Assembly (NCBI GenBank): GCA_040080145.1
Contig: JBEBJA010000090.1
Span: 1 to 64,000, forward strand
Source: JANXVY01 sp040080145
GTDB taxonomy: Bacteria; Pseudomonadota; Alphaproteobacteria; Rhizobiales; Hyphomicrobiaceae
Direction of reading: 5' to 3'
Length of the DNA stretch: 64,000 bases
A program made the position numbers and the translations under genes. Shown here one piece after another: positions 47,077 through 56,286 of the stretch (its first letter is position 1; every line of letters begins with the position of its first letter). The notes below the pieces were generated by a model. That model searched no databases. It saw only the letters and a program-made list of their open reading frames with translations, and was not told the DNA's origin.

Positions 47077-47314
47077 GGAGTCATCATTTCACAACTCAAT
47101 GATGAATTGAATCCATGAAGCCATATCACCATGACCCCATGTGCTATTAATGCCATGAAGTCATTAGTTCACGAATTTCATTGGTTGTGAGTTCATTGCA
47201 TCAGTAAGTCATTACTTGATGATGACACTATTTCTGAATGTCCATATTTCGATATATCCCAACTTTATGGCTAAGTGACTTTGTGAAGTCACAACTTCAT
47301 GAAATCCAAGGGTG
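47077..47314. other. AT-rich repeat region upstream of parA: candidate parS
   Basis: CATGAAG or its complement occurs at about 47,114, 47,154 and 47,295, and AAGTCA(T/C) variants at 47,158, 47,207 and 47,287. Much lower GC than the flanks. Upstream of a parA operon such repeats usually form the centromere and operator. Confidence 0.45.
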
Positions 47315-48430
47315 TCAGTTGGGATAGAGCGCTGGCAACCATCGTTCCAGTACCCAGCTTGGAAACGCAAGTCTCACCGCACCTTTGGGGCTGTCTGATT
47401 TCAGCACCCCTCTTTGAAGAAGTGCCGCAAGCACCGTGCGACCCTGACGCTCACGATAGCCCGTAATCTCCGCGACGGCACCTCGCGCAATCTCGCCTTC
47501 CAACAGCGCTTGTCGCAGCAGTTGAGTGGATCCGCGCGGTAGCCGATTAGCCGCCACCTCCTCATTGCTCCAGGCAGTGACGCGTCCAAGGATTTCGGAC
47601 GGGTCCAACATCTTGCCCATGAAGGACACTTGGTCGAGGCACGTTTTCAGGAAGAACTCGCAAAATTCGGTGAGCGCCCGTTCGCTCAAGTTTCCGCGCC
47701 CATCAAGGTCGCCCTGCCGCGCTTCGTCGGCACTGGCCAGCTCCTGCTTATACTTGATGGCATGGCGCGCCAGCCCACGTGAGATTGACCAAAGGTCGGT
47801 TCCGATAGCGTATTCGCGCAGCATGGCGTGCGAGAACAGGCGTGCGACCCGACCATTGCCGTCGAGGAAGGGGTGGATCCAGAGAAGCCGGTGGTGAGCA
47901 CTGGCGATTTCCACCAGAAGCCATGGTGATGCCTCTCGGCTTCCGCCATAGGCGCTGACGAAGTGGGATAGCAGGCTTGGGATTTGGTTGGGGGCAGGAG
48001 CTACGTGCCGCCCGACGCTGACGTGTTGTGTGCGATAGGCACCTGGAGTGACCGCTACACCCCCATCGACCGTCAGTAGCCCCGCTGGGAGCCGTTTGCA
48101 GAACTCCCGATGCAGCCAACAAATGAATTCCTCTGAAACAACTGGAGAGGGCGCGGCTCCTTCATCAATCAGCTTCTGCACCTCGATGTGGGCTAGCGCC
48201 TCCAGCTGGAGGTTACGTTGGGCAGGCAGAGCGTCATAGTCGCCCCTGAGCGCCCGCTCGATGTCCCAAGGATGCGTATTGTGACCTTCGATGAGATTTG
48301 AATAATAGCAGTTCGTTGATCGAACGACCGAGGCCAGCTCACGGGCGAGTCCGGGTGGCATCCGTCCCTTGAGCTGCGCAGCGGCGACATAGAGTTCCGT
48401 GGCGAGCGCCATGAGGCGTCCATCCCCCAA
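47315..48430 (-). CDS. Fic-domain protein with inhibitory helix
   Basis: 371 residues from a TTG at 48430; ATG at 48412 is an alternative. The Fic core is intact: HPFLDGNGR at about 185-193, which in most relatives transfers AMP to a target hydroxyl. The N-terminal SNLIEGH at 44-50 fits the class II inhibitory motif (S/T-x-x-x-E-G/N), so it should be self-restrained. The C-terminal 100 residues look like a winged helix (AVAEITGYRERQGRTVLAAL). Stands alone between parA and repA; possible toxin or regulator. Target unknown. Confidence 0.88.
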   Translation of the reverse strand: MGDGRLMALATELYVAAAQLKGRMPPGLARELASVVRSTNCYYSNLIEGHNTHPWDIERALRGDYDALPAQRNLQLEALAHIEVQKLIDEGAAPSPVVSEEFICWLHREFCKRLPAGLLTVDGGVAVTPGAYRTQHVSVGRHVAPAPNQIPSLLSHFVSAYGGSREASPWLLVEIASAHHRLLWIHPFLDGNGRVARLFSHAMLREYAIGTDLWSISRGLARHAIKYKQELASADEARQGDLDGRGNLSERALTEFCEFFLKTCLDQVSFMGKMLDPSEILGRVTAWSNEEVAANRLPRGSTQLLRQALLEGEIARGAVAEITGYRERQGRTVLAALLQRGVLKSDSPKGAVRLAFPSWVLERWLPALYPN

Positions 48431-48469
48431 TCGGGGTGTAACGGGATCAAATGGCCGTAATTGGTTCAG

Positions 48470-48800
48470 TATTGCCGCTTTCGTTGCCGCTTATTGTTAT
48501 TTAGTTTCTTCGCCTTAGCAAGCAATATGTTCTACTTATTGCCGATCTTATTGCCGTTGTGGAGTATTTAAATGGCCCTCTTGCAGAATATTCCTCATAG
48601 AGTTTGTTATGCTGCTGATTTATTTGTGATTGCGTTGAAACGGCAGCCCCAAAATGACCTATTCGATGATGCTGATTGCTTAGTCCTACGCCCGCTCTTC
48701 GAGAGCGTAACTGCCTATAGAAATGGCAGCCCCAAAAACGACCATACGGCGTCTATCTAATTGATAAGACGTGCTGTTGGCAGGAATAGCGGCACCAAAA
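48470..48800. repeat. TATTGCCG repeats and three outlying iterons between fic and repA
   Basis: TATTGCCG at 48,470, 48,537 and 48,549, with CGTTGCCG at 48,482, lie in the AT-rich leader of fic and may be its operator. Three iteron-like sequences (GGCAGCCCCAAA or variants) follow at about 48,641, 48,724 and 48,789. No credible gene is seen in this gap. Confidence 0.55.
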
Positions 48801-48806
48801 GCCCGT

Positions 48807-49847
48807 CTAGACAACATGCCCGCCGTCAAATCCGAGCATCAGCTGCCCTTGAGGCTGAATCACGACGGGCTGCTGCTCGTCCAACACTTGTCCCTGGGTC
48901 GGCAGCTTGTGGACATAATGGTAGCGGTGCGACTTGGTTCGTCCGGTGCCGATGATTTCCACGCGCCAGGAAGCGAGACCGCCAGCTGTAACCATGTCAT
49001 TGAGCGCTTGCCGACAATCCTTGCGGAATTGAGCGCGGCTGCCGCTGGTTTCATCTTCGCCCCAGAGGTCACGCCCAGCCAGCGATGCCAGTACGGACTC
49101 GTCGACCCATTGGTGACCTCGGTTGCTGTCGATGTACGGCCAGAAGCTCTTGGCGTGGTCGGATTTGAGCTGAAACTGCACATCGGCGTTCAGGCTCACC
49201 AGCATGGCGTTCTTTATCGCCGCCACAGCGTGGCCACCGTAGACGATCCGCACTTTACTATCGAGGTTCACACCATCCCATGCGATTTCATCGATGATGC
49301 TGCCGATGGCGCCCTCATTGGTCGGTCGCTGGCCAGCTTTGAGCTTTTCCACCAGATCAGGCGTGGCATCGCGATAGACGGTGATGGCGACCTTCTTGAT
49401 TTCCTTGAAGACCTCTTGGAGCGTCATCGCATTGTTGACGTGCTCCTTCTTACCCATGGCGCGCAGCAGTTCACGCCAGCTGGTAATGGTTCGGTACTGC
49501 TCGTGATAGCGCAACCACGTGGATGCATTGCCGTTGTCGACATAGCTGCACTCAGCCTTCAGGCGGAAGACGGCGTAGATGGCGTCACGGTGCTGGGAGC
49601 CAAGCTCACGTCCCGAGACCTCTACAACGGAATGACCTGGCACCACGTAGAGGCGCGAGAAAGTGCTGTCGGTTATGAGGCCGCGCCGCTTGGGGGCGAA
49701 TGCTGCCGTGCGGCATAGGCGGGCTGGTACGGAGGCTGGATTGCGCCGACCGCGCCGGTTCTTACGTCCGCGCTCAAAACGCTGCAAGCGCTTGAATTCT
49801 GCCTCTGTGAGAGGGCGATTGTAACTCAGGCCTACTTCACCGTTCAC
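48807..49847 (-). CDS. Plasmid replication initiator protein
   Basis: 346 residues, GTG start. I call it an initiator from its shape and place: a basic N-terminus (RGRKNRRGRRNPASV), a paired winged-helix-like body (NGNASTWLRYHEQYRTITSW), and a cluster of matching iterons on both sides. It resembles the RepA/TrfA-like initiators of iteron plasmids, but the exact family is not certain. Binding of its product to the iterons would start replication and repress its own promoter. Confidence 0.75.
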   Translation of the reverse strand: MNGEVGLSYNRPLTEAEFKRLQRFERGRKNRRGRRNPASVPARLCRTAAFAPKRRGLITDSTFSRLYVVPGHSVVEVSGRELGSQHRDAIYAVFRLKAECSYVDNGNASTWLRYHEQYRTITSWRELLRAMGKKEHVNNAMTLQEVFKEIKKVAITVYRDATPDLVEKLKAGQRPTNEGAIGSIIDEIAWDGVNLDSKVRIVYGGHAVAAIKNAMLVSLNADVQFQLKSDHAKSFWPYIDSNRGHQWVDESVLASLAGRDLWGEDETSGSRAQFRKDCRQALNDMVTAGGLASWRVEIIGTGRTKSHRYHYVHKLPTQGQVLDEQQPVVIQPQGQLMLGFDGGHVV

Positions 49848-49967
49848 GTGCGTGACTTTCTTCGTACCGCAAGCGTAGTCGTGAACGGGAATTGAAGCAC
49901 CAAATATTTTTCAATATGCTCAAATAATCATCAGCTGCTTTTGCAGGCAATTCCTGTGGATTGTTTT

Positions 49968-50152
49968 AATGGCGGCCCCAAATCCAGTGAATGGCAGCCC
50001 CAAAAATAGTAATGGCAGCCCCAAATTTGTGAATAGCGGCCCCAAAAGTATCTGGTATCGCGTTGAATTCGTTCAACTCATTTTTCATAGACTTATTAAA
50101 GACTATTAAAAGACTTCTAAAGACCGCTATCCTAAGCTCAATCAGTGGATAA
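49968..50152. other. oriV: four iterons, AT-rich 11-mers, DnaA box
   Basis: Iterons AATGGCGGCCCCAAA (49,968), AATGGCAGCCCCAAA (49,990 and 50,011) and AATAGCGGCCCCAAA (50,032) are spaced 22, 21 and 21 bp. Next come three AT-rich 11-mers beginning AGACT (50,089, 50,100, 50,111), a fit for the melting region, and a DnaA box TTATCCACT on the minus strand at 50,144-50,152. Upstream of the initiator gene. A complete iteron-type origin by layout. Confidence 0.85.
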
Positions 50153-50552
50153 CTCAACGGCCCATCGGCTCCCTACTCAAGCACCAACGGTCACCCAACT
50201 GCAGCAAGAAGGGCTGGGGATTGAAGAGGTTGTCGATCTGGCGGCTCATTTCCAATCCTGCAGTGGTCACGCCAGCGCCGATTGGTTCGGGAATTGGGGC
50301 TGGTATTCCCGTCGATCGCAACGGTCTTGATCAAACGCTACTTGCCTTCTGTTGAACCTTTAGGCGAGCTAACTGATCGGCGCCGCGCCCGCCTGGTGGG
50401 GCACCAAGAGAGATGTTCCGGCACGACCAAGGGGGTGGTGCCCGTCGTTCTTGAAAATTGATTGAGGTGGCGCTCCGTCGTTCCTGCGTGCTGTCCCCTA
50501 ACGAAAGGCGAGCACCTCCGCTATCTGCCTCTATTTATTCAACAAGTATCGT

Positions 50553-50872
50553 AATGGCAGCCCCAAATTTGTTCCGCCATTTGACATTTGGGGCTTGCGT
50601 TCCCATCGCGTCTATTTCGTCCACGATTCCGTGGTTGTGCACAGCCTCGCTGAATGGGGTGGTTTGGCAACATATTGATTTCACCCAACATTGCTGGCGA
50701 TGGCGGCCCCAGAAATTGCTTATCTACCCTCGTCCACAGATTCGCTGTGCTCCAATTATCAGGTCTCTGTTCGACTCAGTTCTGCACCGTTACCGTGATT
50801 GGCAATTACCCGCCACGCCACTGCAAATCATCAATCGAACGATAGGATTTCGGGATGTTTGGGGCTGCCATT
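50553..50872. repeat. Outlying iterons between oriV and the TraG-like gene
   Basis: AATGGCAGCCCCAAA at 50,553-50,567, a variant GATGGCGGCCCCAGA at 50,699-50,713, and an inverted perfect copy at 50,858-50,872 that overlaps codons 2-6 of the next gene. Single spread copies like these often serve copy control by handcuffing. No other gene is apparent from 50,153 to 50,854. Confidence 0.65.
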
Positions 50873-52846
50873 CCCGAGGTAGAGGCTTTTTTTGCCGACA
50901 CCTCGAACACCATCAGTATGACAGTCGGCGAGGTCATCGCCACCCTTGGTGGAGCCGAGAAAAAGTCGTTCCGTGACGACGCTATTCACCGTCATGCTCG
51001 CACCAGCCACGGGAAGAAAACCGCGACGGAGTTCTTGGCGCCTGCTCTGTTCGGCATTTTTTCGTCTCTGGTATCCGGCGGTTTGAGTGCAGGTAGCGGT
51101 GGGGGCAAAGGCTCACCGGGACTGACCGCCGGGGACATTGTTGGCTACGGACAAAGCCGCTACGAGCGCGCCAGAATTTTGGGAACCGTTGATCATCTCG
51201 TCGCGAAGATTCTCTATCGGCGTTCTTTGAGTGATCTCACTGAGCGTGAGCAGAACCTCCTGCGGCTCGCCGCCCTGTTGGCTGTGCAGCAGAGTATTCC
51301 GCAATCCGTTTGTGATTCCCTGAGATGGTCTCTCGTTTGGAACCACGGCGCTTGCGATATCGTCACTCCTGACTTCGGCAAAGATGGAAATGCTCGTACC
51401 ATTGCGACGACCACCGCCCGTGAATTATTGACGGAACGATTGCCCCAGCCGAAAGCGGCTCTGGGCGCCTTCGTTGGCGTTCTTTCAAATTTCATGAAGT
51501 CTGAAAATCCAGAACTCATGAAGTACATAAAGGACAATTTGAGCAGGAAAAACCAGTGGCTCAATTCGTCAGATTTGGCAAAGTCTCCGCGCCTCTCAGC
51601 GGAGCCTGTGACTCACTCCCTCTACTTGGGACGCTTGGCTGATGACAACACCCCCGTCTTTTTCAACGGTGAGGAATCGCTCATCACGATGGGTCGTCCT
51701 GGCACCGGCAAGACGCAAGCGCACGTCATCCCGAATCTACTGAGCTACCCTGGTCCCATGATTGTGCTCGATGTCAAAGGCGAGTGCTTCGCTCTCACGA
51801 GCGAGCATCGCAGTCGCCATTTTGGTCCCGTCATCCGGTTCGATCCAACTGATCCGAACTCGGCCTCTTACAATCCATTGGACCAGCTGCCTTTGGGTGA
51901 GTTCCAAGATGTTCTGCCGGAGGCGCGTACGCTCGCCGAGTTAATTGTTTTAGTTAGTCATTCGAAGGATCCCATTTGGGAGCAGGAAGCCCGCAACCTT
52001 CTCACGTTGCTAATTGCTTATGAGGCCTATAGCTCGCGTGGTCAAAAGCGCCCCCCTTCGATGGACGCTGTTCTTGGTCTCCTCGCAGGTATCGATTTTG
52101 TAGAGTCGATGGACGTCATCCTCAATCCCGTTGGCGCCTTCCAATTCGTCGCCCCGCTTGTTCGTCTTGCTGCGCAATTTCGGCAGATGTTCACAACTGC
52201 GGAGCGCCAGTTCCAGGGCGTGCGTATGGCCGCCACGGGGTTTTTGTCGGCGTGGGATAATCCCACGGTTTCCAAACTCACGCAGCGAAGCGACTGGCAG
52301 CCTTCCATCATGCGCCAGAACCCGTCGCCGACCTTGTATCTCACGGTCCCCGTCAATGCGATTGAGCGCAACAGCACTCTTCTCCGCGTCATTATTGGGC
52401 AGCACATTGCTGGTCTTATGAAGAAGGAGCCCGACCGTGGCAGCCTGCCCGTCGTGTTCATGCTCGATGAGTTCCCTAAGCTCGGCAACATGAAGGGCAT
52501 TACTCACGCCCTCGATACAGGGCGTTCGTACGGCATCAAGCTCTGGTTCATTGCGCAATATTTCTCTCAGCTTGAAGATGCCTATGGTCGGCTCGCAGGG
52601 GGTATCGTCGGGGCGTGCGGCGCGCGGATGTACCTGAATCCCGGCCCGGATATCGCTCATTCCCTAGAGCGAGACCTCGGTGACCGTGTTGATCCCTTCA
52701 CCGGTAAACGCGAGCCACTCGCAACAGCTCAGGAGCTGATGGGGGCCTCGTTCCGCGATCAGCAATTAGTACTCGTATCTGGTGAGCGTCCCGCCCGTCT
52801 GACCAAAGACATGGCGTTCCATTCTCAACAAGAGGGCAATTCATGA
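50855..52846 (+). CDS. VirD4/TraG-like ATPase without membrane anchor
   Basis: 663 residues. The C-terminal half is a type IV coupling protein ATPase: Walker A GRPGTGKT at about 280-287, IVLDVKGECF, Walker B FMLDEFPKLGNM at about 535. The N-terminal 240 residues are unlike the usual paired membrane helices; apart from a short Gly/Ser stretch near 70-90 they look soluble. ATG at 50855 with AGGA upstream; the first codons (FGAAI) are an inverted iteron. Its stop overlaps the next ATG (ATGA), so it works with an M48 peptidase. Confidence 0.85.
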   Translation: MFGAAIPEVEAFFADTSNTISMTVGEVIATLGGAEKKSFRDDAIHRHARTSHGKKTATEFLAPALFGIFSSLVSGGLSAGSGGGKGSPGLTAGDIVGYGQSRYERARILGTVDHLVAKILYRRSLSDLTEREQNLLRLAALLAVQQSIPQSVCDSLRWSLVWNHGACDIVTPDFGKDGNARTIATTTARELLTERLPQPKAALGAFVGVLSNFMKSENPELMKYIKDNLSRKNQWLNSSDLAKSPRLSAEPVTHSLYLGRLADDNTPVFFNGEESLITMGRPGTGKTQAHVIPNLLSYPGPMIVLDVKGECFALTSEHRSRHFGPVIRFDPTDPNSASYNPLDQLPLGEFQDVLPEARTLAELIVLVSHSKDPIWEQEARNLLTLLIAYEAYSSRGQKRPPSMDAVLGLLAGIDFVESMDVILNPVGAFQFVAPLVRLAAQFRQMFTTAERQFQGVRMAATGFLSAWDNPTVSKLTQRSDWQPSIMRQNPSPTLYLTVPVNAIERNSTLLRVIIGQHIAGLMKKEPDRGSLPVVFMLDEFPKLGNMKGITHALDTGRSYGIKLWFIAQYFSQLEDAYGRLAGGIVGACGARMYLNPGPDIAHSLERDLGDRVDPFTGKREPLATAQELMGASFRDQQLVLVSGERPARLTKDMAFHSQQEGNS

Positions 52847-54507
52847 CCGTTGATATTCAACGCTTGCGTACGTATCGCTCGCTCAGTGCGTTGTGGCTTG
52901 GTGTGTTGTTGCTTTCCGGCGTCCTGTTCACGATAACCGTGGTGACCTTCGTGGCATTGATTTTCGAAGCGTCCACTATTTCCATGTTCCACTCGCCTGA
53001 CTTCACCACTACGATCGCAGAAGGATTTGGCGCAGCGATAGCGATGCCGATTGCGGGATTCGTTGCCGGAACAGCCGGTCATCTTTTGAGTCGCAATTCT
53101 GTCATTCGAGGATTTAAGGCGGAGCCACTCGATCCTGACCATGTAGCTTGGCAGATCACGAGGAAACTGGCCGCATCGCTCGATATTCCGGCTCCCCCAC
53201 TGTTCATCTACCCAGATCCCGATTTGAACGCATGGGCGGCGGGCACTCGGAACCATGCTGCTGTCGCATTCAGTTCGGGGCTCCTCTACCAAATGCGCCA
53301 GTCGCCCGCCGAGTTGGCAGCCATCATCGCCCATGAGCTGGCGCACATTACCAACGGTGATATGCGCGCCCAACAAGTTGGAAGCTCGTTCCAGCAGACG
53401 ATGGTGTTCTACGTCTCGTTCTCGCGCCGGCTCAGTCAGAGCATGCGCTGGTTCACGAGTTGGGTTGGAGAAATCGGTCTTCGTGCCCATTCGCGCAACC
53501 GCGAGTATTGGGCGGATGCCGTCGGCGGCGTGCTGGTTGGCAAAGGCCCTATGATCGCCGCGCTGCAACGCATCCAGTCTCAACAGGAAGCTGTGCCGCT
53601 TAACCGCCGCAGCTATCGCAATCGACTGTTCTCGTGGCGTTCAGAATCCTTGTTTGCCACGCATCCATCGATTGAGAAGCGGATCACTGCTTTGCAGCAG
53701 GATACTTACACTCAACTCATCCGAGGTTCTGACCAAGTCCAATCCCAACCACGCAAAACGGTTCCCACGAGGTATGTGGCGGGTGCGGCAATAGTTACGA
53801 TAGTCACGATTGTCGGGACGCTTCTCGGCACTTGGCTGTTCAACCGACAAACCCCCAGCGTTACAGCTGCTCACGTCGCTGTGCAGCGGGCCTCTTACGA
53901 TATCACGGCGCCTGTTGAGACCGCGACGATCAACACACCTTCGTCGGCATCGCAAGCTTCGCCGTCCCCGTCGGTCGTTGTTAAACCATCGGGTGTCGCG
54001 CCTAATCGAGCAGAGATTATTCGACTGGCCGCGCTGGCATTCGTTGGCAAGGATACGACCGCGCCGATCCCTGTTGCTTATGAGCTTCGCGCCCCGAACG
54101 GCGAGGTGTTTCAGAAGTTTAAGGGCACGGAGACAATCACCGAGCCACAGAACTGTAAGGTTCGGTGGGTGCGACAAGGCACAGAAGTCGATCAATTCGG
54201 TAAATCCAAACCTATCAATGATGACTACACTCTCTCAGTTGCTAATATCGAGAAAGCAGTCATCAAGATGGACACGCCGAACGAAGTGGGTTTGATTTGG
54301 AGTTTCGCCGCAGTTATGTATCCCAAAGCGCGGTTGCCGAAGCCCGTTCCTGCGATTACAATTCAATTGACGAGCGAGACCAAAGATTTCGTTTGTACTG
54401 TGGGCTGCGGTCGGTGGCAGCGCTTCGAAATTGTCAATCCGACTGTCACGCTTGCGACCGTAAAAGCGGCCTATAGCAAACTTGTAAAACTGTGTGCGCA
54501 GACATGA
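52843..54507 (+). CDS. Membrane M48 metallopeptidase (HtpX/Ste24-like) with extra C-terminal domain
   Basis: 554 residues. Two N-terminal membrane helices (about 15-45 and 60-85), then the peptidase domain with HELAH at 164-168 and the third zinc ligand Glu in NREYWADAVG near 221. Another helix (AAIVTIVTIVGTLLGTWLF) at about 310-330 is followed by a Ser/Pro linker and a separate C-terminal domain of about 170 residues with two cysteines near the end (CTVGCG). ATGA overlap with the TraG-like gene implies a joint function, unknown to me. Confidence 0.87.
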   Translation: MTVDIQRLRTYRSLSALWLGVLLLSGVLFTITVVTFVALIFEASTISMFHSPDFTTTIAEGFGAAIAMPIAGFVAGTAGHLLSRNSVIRGFKAEPLDPDHVAWQITRKLAASLDIPAPPLFIYPDPDLNAWAAGTRNHAAVAFSSGLLYQMRQSPAELAAIIAHELAHITNGDMRAQQVGSSFQQTMVFYVSFSRRLSQSMRWFTSWVGEIGLRAHSRNREYWADAVGGVLVGKGPMIAALQRIQSQQEAVPLNRRSYRNRLFSWRSESLFATHPSIEKRITALQQDTYTQLIRGSDQVQSQPRKTVPTRYVAGAAIVTIVTIVGTLLGTWLFNRQTPSVTAAHVAVQRASYDITAPVETATINTPSSASQASPSPSVVVKPSGVAPNRAEIIRLAALAFVGKDTTAPIPVAYELRAPNGEVFQKFKGTETITEPQNCKVRWVRQGTEVDQFGKSKPINDDYTLSVANIEKAVIKMDTPNEVGLIWSFAAVMYPKARLPKPVPAITIQLTSETKDFVCTVGCGRWQRFEIVNPTVTLATVKAAYSKLVKLCAQT

Positions 54508-55094
54508 CGTGAATTGCGGCTTGCCTCTCAAGTCCGATCGCAATGGAAAAGCGCCCGATGATAGGTTTCATTGGGCGCTCTCATCTTCGGTTACGGTCAT
54601 CGCATCCCTGCTGCACCGTGAGGTGTATGTTACCCCATTAAAATCCATCCATAAGCCCTCCTGCTCATTCTGGCGGCATGTATACACCCGCCCCTCTTTG
54701 GTTCTTGTATCCTGGGGGTACGGGGGCAAAGCCCCCGGGGGTACTCGCGTATGTTCACGTTGGCGCGCGCCGTCAAAGTTTCCTTTCCTCAGCCCGTTCC
54801 GCGCGCCCCTGCGCCGCGCCGTGAAACATCATGGAACGTCGGCGCCATCCACGAACGCGCGCGCAGCGCGCCGCCGCCAAAAATCGGCTTTTGTGAAACC
54901 GTGGAACATCCCAACCACTTTACTGCCGTTGTGGAGGGCACAACGGATTCCCGCGCGATTGCTGTTGTGACAGCTTGGCCACGAACAAGAGAAGGAAGAG
55001 CAGGGAAGAAGGGCAATAGTGCACTTATACATCGGAAGGCCGACATAGGTACAAAGGAACAACAACCGCCCCGCCAGCCGTCAAATGAAGACGC
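54508..55094. other. Non-coding leader of the relaxase gene: candidate oriT
   Basis: No credible gene. A strong hairpin GGGGGC-AAA-GCCCCC (54,722-54,736) sits within near-palindromic GGGGGTAC sequence. GTGAAAC..TGGAAC motifs occur twice, at 54,821 and 54,893. Such structured DNA directly before a MobA/MobL gene is the expected place for an origin of transfer, but no nick site can be read with confidence. Confidence 0.45.
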
Positions 55095-56243
55095 ATGGCT
55101 ATCTACCACTGGGAGGCGCAAATCTTCTCACGATCGAAGGAACACTCGGCAGTCGCAGCGGCTGCCTATCGTGCTGGCGAGCGAATACAGGATAATGCTT
55201 CTAAGGCAACCCACGATTACTCGAAGCTGCGCGATCGGGTGGCGCATTCGACGGTCATTCTGCCTGACGGTGCCGCCGCCTGGCTTGGCAATCGCGAGCA
55301 GCTCTGGAACCACGTCCACCGGCACGAGAGCAAAAGGGTGGATTCTCAGCTGGCGCGCGAGATCAACATCGCCCTGCCGCATGAGCTGACGCTGGAGCAG
55401 CACATCGAGCTGATGGAGCGCTATATCCGTGCCGAGTTCACCAGTAGGGGCATGGTCGCCGACCTCAACATCCACCAGCCTGATCTGAGCAAGGGGCAGG
55501 ATGCCCGCCACTGGCACGCTCACATTCAGCTGCCGCTGCGGGCCGCCACCGCCAACGGCCTGCACAACGTCAAAACCCGTGAGTGGAACGCTCTGTTTCG
55601 TGCGGGTTTGGATGACCGGCGCCGCGCGTGGGAAGAGCACTGCAATGCCGCCCTCGCCCGCCATGGCCATGAAGTGCGCGTCGATCGGCGGACACTGGCC
55701 GCTCAACAGGAGGAGGCGCGCAAGGTCGGCAACGTCGTCGGCGCCATCCTACTCAATCGCCGCCCGCAGGTGTCGATGAGCCCGCGCCAACTGGCGGAAG
55801 CCCGCAAGCACATCGCTCGTGCTGTCGGCAAGCCTGTCTCCAGCCGAGAGCTACCTGAGGCCGTGCGCAGGAACGGGAGCATTCTTGCGCAAAACGAGAG
55901 CGTGGCGTTTCAACGGAAGATCGCAAGTGCTGCCCGTCCCGACGAGGCGCCGCTGCTCAACATCATGCCGTTGATGCCGATCCGTAACTCAGTCCCTGCG
56001 AAGTCGATGTTCGACGTGTCCCCGAAGGATCTCATGTTCGGCATGTACCGCATGGGCTTTATCAGCCTCGATCACCTGCGCACGTCGCTGGAGAAGATCG
56101 GGTTTGAAGAGGCGTCACGGCAGTCGTTCGCGACGTTACAGGGGTTCCAGCGACGGCTGCAGCCGGCCCAGATCAAGGCGGCTCAGCAGCAGAGAAATCA
56201 TCGCGCTGGTCCACGGCGCAAGCGCTCGACATCCCCCCTTTGA
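55095..56243 (+). CDS. mobA: MobA/MobL-family relaxase
   Basis: 382 residues. Nicks and carries the transferred strand. N-terminal MAIYHWEAQIFSRSKEHSAV and AAAYRAGERI (the Tyr region), GNREQLWNHVHRHESKR, and the histidine triad RHWHAHIQLPLR are MobQ marks. No helicase domain follows, so it is a short, mobilization-type relaxase. The C-terminus is basic (RNHRAGPRRKRS). ATG at 55095. Confidence 0.92.
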   Translation: MAIYHWEAQIFSRSKEHSAVAAAAYRAGERIQDNASKATHDYSKLRDRVAHSTVILPDGAAAWLGNREQLWNHVHRHESKRVDSQLAREINIALPHELTLEQHIELMERYIRAEFTSRGMVADLNIHQPDLSKGQDARHWHAHIQLPLRAATANGLHNVKTREWNALFRAGLDDRRRAWEEHCNAALARHGHEVRVDRRTLAAQQEEARKVGNVVGAILLNRRPQVSMSPRQLAEARKHIARAVGKPVSSRELPEAVRRNGSILAQNESVAFQRKIASAARPDEAPLLNIMPLMPIRNSVPAKSMFDVSPKDLMFGMYRMGFISLDHLRTSLEKIGFEEASRQSFATLQGFQRRLQPAQIKAAQQQRNHRAGPRRKRSTSPL

Positions 56244-56286
56244 CGACAGGGCGTGATGCGGCGATGATGACCTGCGAGGGGTGCTC

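Noticed and set aside
48771..49718. Long plus-strand frame opposite the initiator gene
   Set aside because: Shadow of the minus-strand gene; the minus frame has the coherent protein and the iteron context.
54494..54970. 158-codon frame between the M48 gene and the relaxase
   Set aside because: Overlaps the hairpin-rich candidate oriT and lacks any motif; more likely non-coding.
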